Assembly: GCF_023612095.1 (NCBI RefSeq)
Contig: NZ_CP086235.1
Location: 3,173,501 to 3,237,500 of the forward strand
Reading direction: 5' to 3'
DNA: 64,000 nucleotides
Source: Cytobacillus firmus
GTDB taxonomy: Bacteria > Bacillota > Bacilli > Bacillales > Cytobacillaceae
The notes below the pieces were generated by a model that saw nothing but the letters and a program-made list of their open reading frames with translations, was not told the origin of the DNA and searched no databases. This document shows, one piece after another, positions 62,635 through 64,000 of the stretch. Numbering within the stretch: position 1 is the first letter of the stretch; each line of letters starts with the position of its first letter. Position numbers and translations under genes: made by a program.

Positions 62635-63135
62635 CTATTTAGCATAATTGGCCCCTTCAAGGGATAATAATATTTCTTTAATTTCTGTCCTGCTGCCTGC
62701 ATACCCGGTTAGTGATTTATTCTTGCCGATCACACGATGGCAAGGAATAATGATTGGAAGGCGATTGGCCTTATTTGCCTGTCCAATGGCCCGCACAGCT
62801 TTGTCTTTCCCTATTTTAACAGCAATGTCGTGATAGCTCCTTGTCTCGCCAAATGGGATGAGGCAAAGCTCTTTCCATACTGCTTTTTGAAATTCTGTTC
62901 CATTAGGGTCAATTGGGATATCAAACTCCTTTCTATGTCCGTCAAAGTATTCCTCAAGCTGGAGAGCACACTTGTTTAACAAAGAGTCAGAGGGATTAAA
63001 TTGCAATGATGAGAGCTCTTCCCCTTCCAGAAAATCAGCTTCCCCCATGTATAAAGCCAAAAGGATTCCATTTTCTGCTACGATGTAAATGTCTCCAGCC
63101 GGTGTCATTTTTTTAGAATAAACTCTGCCTGTCAT
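62635..63135 (-). CDS. ogt: Methylated-DNA-protein cysteine methyltransferase
   Basis: A 166-residue suicide repair enzyme that takes methyl from O6-methylguanine. The active-site PCHRVIG is near residue 134, the asparagine hinge in NKANRLPIII precedes it, and the helix-turn-helix has FGETRSYHDIAVKIG. ATG 63135 is preferred (GGCGGGA 5 bases upstream). The gap to the upstream kinase is 16 bases, so they form one operon as kinE-ogt in B. subtilis. Confidence 0.93.
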   Translation of the reverse strand: MTGRVYSKKMTPAGDIYIVAENGILLALYMGEADFLEGEELSSLQFNPSDSLLNKCALQLEEYFDGHRKEFDIPIDPNGTEFQKAVWKELCLIPFGETRSYHDIAVKIGKDKAVRAIGQANKANRLPIIIPCHRVIGKNKSLTGYAGSRTEIKEILLSLEGANYAK

Positions 63136-63151
63136 TTCATTCCCGCCTTTA

Positions 63152-64000
63152 TTATGTGGGCAAATAGATGTGGAAAACAGTTCCTTGGCCCAATTTGCTT
63201 TCCACTTCAATTGTTCCCTTGTGTTCTTCTATAATTTTATATGTAACCATTAAGCCAAGTCCAGTACCTCTTTCCTTTGTAGTATAGAAAGGCTCACCAA
63301 GCTTTTTTATTTTATGTTCAGGAATTCCAGTTCCTTCATCCCCTATGGATATATGAACTTTTTGGTCCGATTCTTTTTGAATGGATATTGTAATAAATCC
63401 ACCCTTAGGCATGACTTCAATTGCATTTTTTATTATATTGATAAAAACCTTTTTCATTTGATTGGATTCACAGAAAACCCTGGGCAGGTTCTGTTCATAA
63501 TAAGTTCTGAATTGAACATTGTGCAGTACGGCCTGGGCACTAAGGAGATCGACTGTTTCTTTCATAATTTGTGAAATGTCTTTTTCTACAAATTTGACAG
63601 CTTGAGGCTTAGCAAGAATAAGAAATTCATTAATAATAGAATCTATTCTGCTGAGCTCAGTGGTAATCACATTGAAATACATGGTATGATCTTCTTTTAC
63701 ACTCCCCTCCAAAAGCTGTATAAAGCCTTTAAGGGCCGTCATCGGATTTCTGATCTCATGTGCAATCCCTGCTGCCAATTCTCCAATGACATTTAAGGTA
63801 TCTGATTTCCGAAGCTGTTCTTCCATTTCCAGCTTCTCAGTTATATCTTTAAATGTGGTCATACTGATATTAGAAAAAATATTCAGCTTGTTGGAAAACT
63901 CAAAAAATTTCTTTCTGCCTGATTTTAAAGTAATGGAAAGATTCCCGTCTGATTGCCCCTCAGAGTGTATGCTTCTTATCTGCTCTTTTAACTCATCATC
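63152..64000 (-). CDS. kinE: PAS-type sporulation sensor kinase, KinE-like, partial
   Basis: The gene continues past the right edge; 282 codons are visible. The visible part starts in a PAS/PAC end (KFFEFSNKLNIFSNISMTTF), then HisKA with the phosphoacceptor His in AAGIAHEIRNPMTALKG, then HATPase: N box INIIKNAIEVM, G1 GDEGTGIPEH, G2 GTGLGLMV. No membrane helix is seen in the visible piece. Location before ogt matches kinE, a kinase of the Spo0 phosphorelay; the name is inferred from synteny and domain order. Confidence 0.7.
   Translation of the reverse strand, partial: DDELKEQIRSIHSEGQSDGNLSITLKSGRKKFFEFSNKLNIFSNISMTTFKDITEKLEMEEQLRKSDTLNVIGELAAGIAHEIRNPMTALKGFIQLLEGSVKEDHTMYFNVITTELSRIDSIINEFLILAKPQAVKFVEKDISQIMKETVDLLSAQAVLHNVQFRTYYEQNLPRVFCESNQMKKVFINIIKNAIEVMPKGGFITISIQKESDQKVHISIGDEGTGIPEHKIKKLGEPFYTTKERGTGLGLMVTYKIIEEHKGTIEVESKLGQGTVFHIYLPT

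Overview
The window is a low-GC, typical Bacillaceae chromosome segment: strong AAGGAGG-type ribosome sites, frequent TTG/GTG starts, short intergenic gaps and many hairpin-plus-T-run terminators. Gene content and order follow the Bacillus subtilis ykv-yku-ykr region closely (ykyA/def/ykrA/rpoY/rnjA/ktrC; dapL/dapH/ccpC/ykuL/ykuJ/ykuI; fadH/ykuE/ykuD; ykyB/cheV/patA/ykwC/ptsHI; ykvS/ykvI/clpE; kinD, a spo0E-type gene, mtnE/mtnU, ogt/kinE). Extra genes such as fixABCX and Bacillaceae repeat elements suggest a relative outside the subtilis group, perhaps Cytobacillus or Mesobacillus. That placement is inference. No rRNA, tRNA, prophage, IS transposase or CRISPR array was seen.

Layout. 1-5.4 kb: end of a YkyA lipoprotein gene, a sporulation microprotein with a sigma-K promoter, peptide deformylase, a HAD phosphatase, the RNA polymerase epsilon subunit with RNase J1, and KtrC. 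5.4-9.1 kb: an asymmetric heterodimeric ABC exporter. 9.3-12.2 kb: acetyl-branch lysine/DAP genes dapL and dapH (patA lies at 29.6 kb) and the citrate-cycle repressor CcpC. 12.3-19.1 kb: a drug exporter, broken ykuL, two small unannotated genes, ykuJ, an MBL hydrolase, a glutaredoxin-like protein, two envelope proteins and broken ykuI (c-di-GMP receptor family). 19.3-25.3 kb: C39-like lipoprotein, FadR-controlled fadH, Tat-exported YkuE, L,D-transpeptidase YkuD, a PadR repressor with its MFS pump, and YkyB. 25.3-35.8 kb: cheV, UMF1 transporter, DinB and RDD proteins, patA, a spore-protein-like gene with a sigma-G promoter, ykwC, and ptsHI. 35.9-43.2 kb: a FetAB-like ABC pair split by repeats, small metabolic and membrane proteins, and ykvI. 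43.3-55.2 kb: CtsR-controlled clpE, pepF-type peptidase, a MarR regulator, a nucleotidase, kinD, a phosphotransferase, MFS and hemerythrin genes. 55.6-59.1 kb: fixABCX, a putative electron-bifurcating ETF complex. 59.2-64 kb: Spo0E-like phosphatase, mtnE/mtnU methionine salvage genes, an ArsR regulator, ogt and a KinE-like kinase running off the edge.

Most notable observations. Three otherwise well-conserved genes (ykuL, ykuI and a gamma-SASP-like gene) each lack one base in an A-run. Two of these lie in the identical context A6GGG, and in every case a -1 shift restores the family sequence. This could be true decay, assembly error or frameshift recoding. Other notable items are a three-unit, 13-bp-period dyad operator in front of padR, a perfect-consensus promoter for the marR gene, and two families of structured intergenic repeats plus a 165-bp MITE-like element. 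One repeat cluster separates the two halves of an ABC operon. There are also several small genes with convincing ribosome sites and terminators. Sporulation timing is represented by kinD, a kinE-like gene, the Spo0E-like gene, and sigma-K and sigma-G promoter matches.
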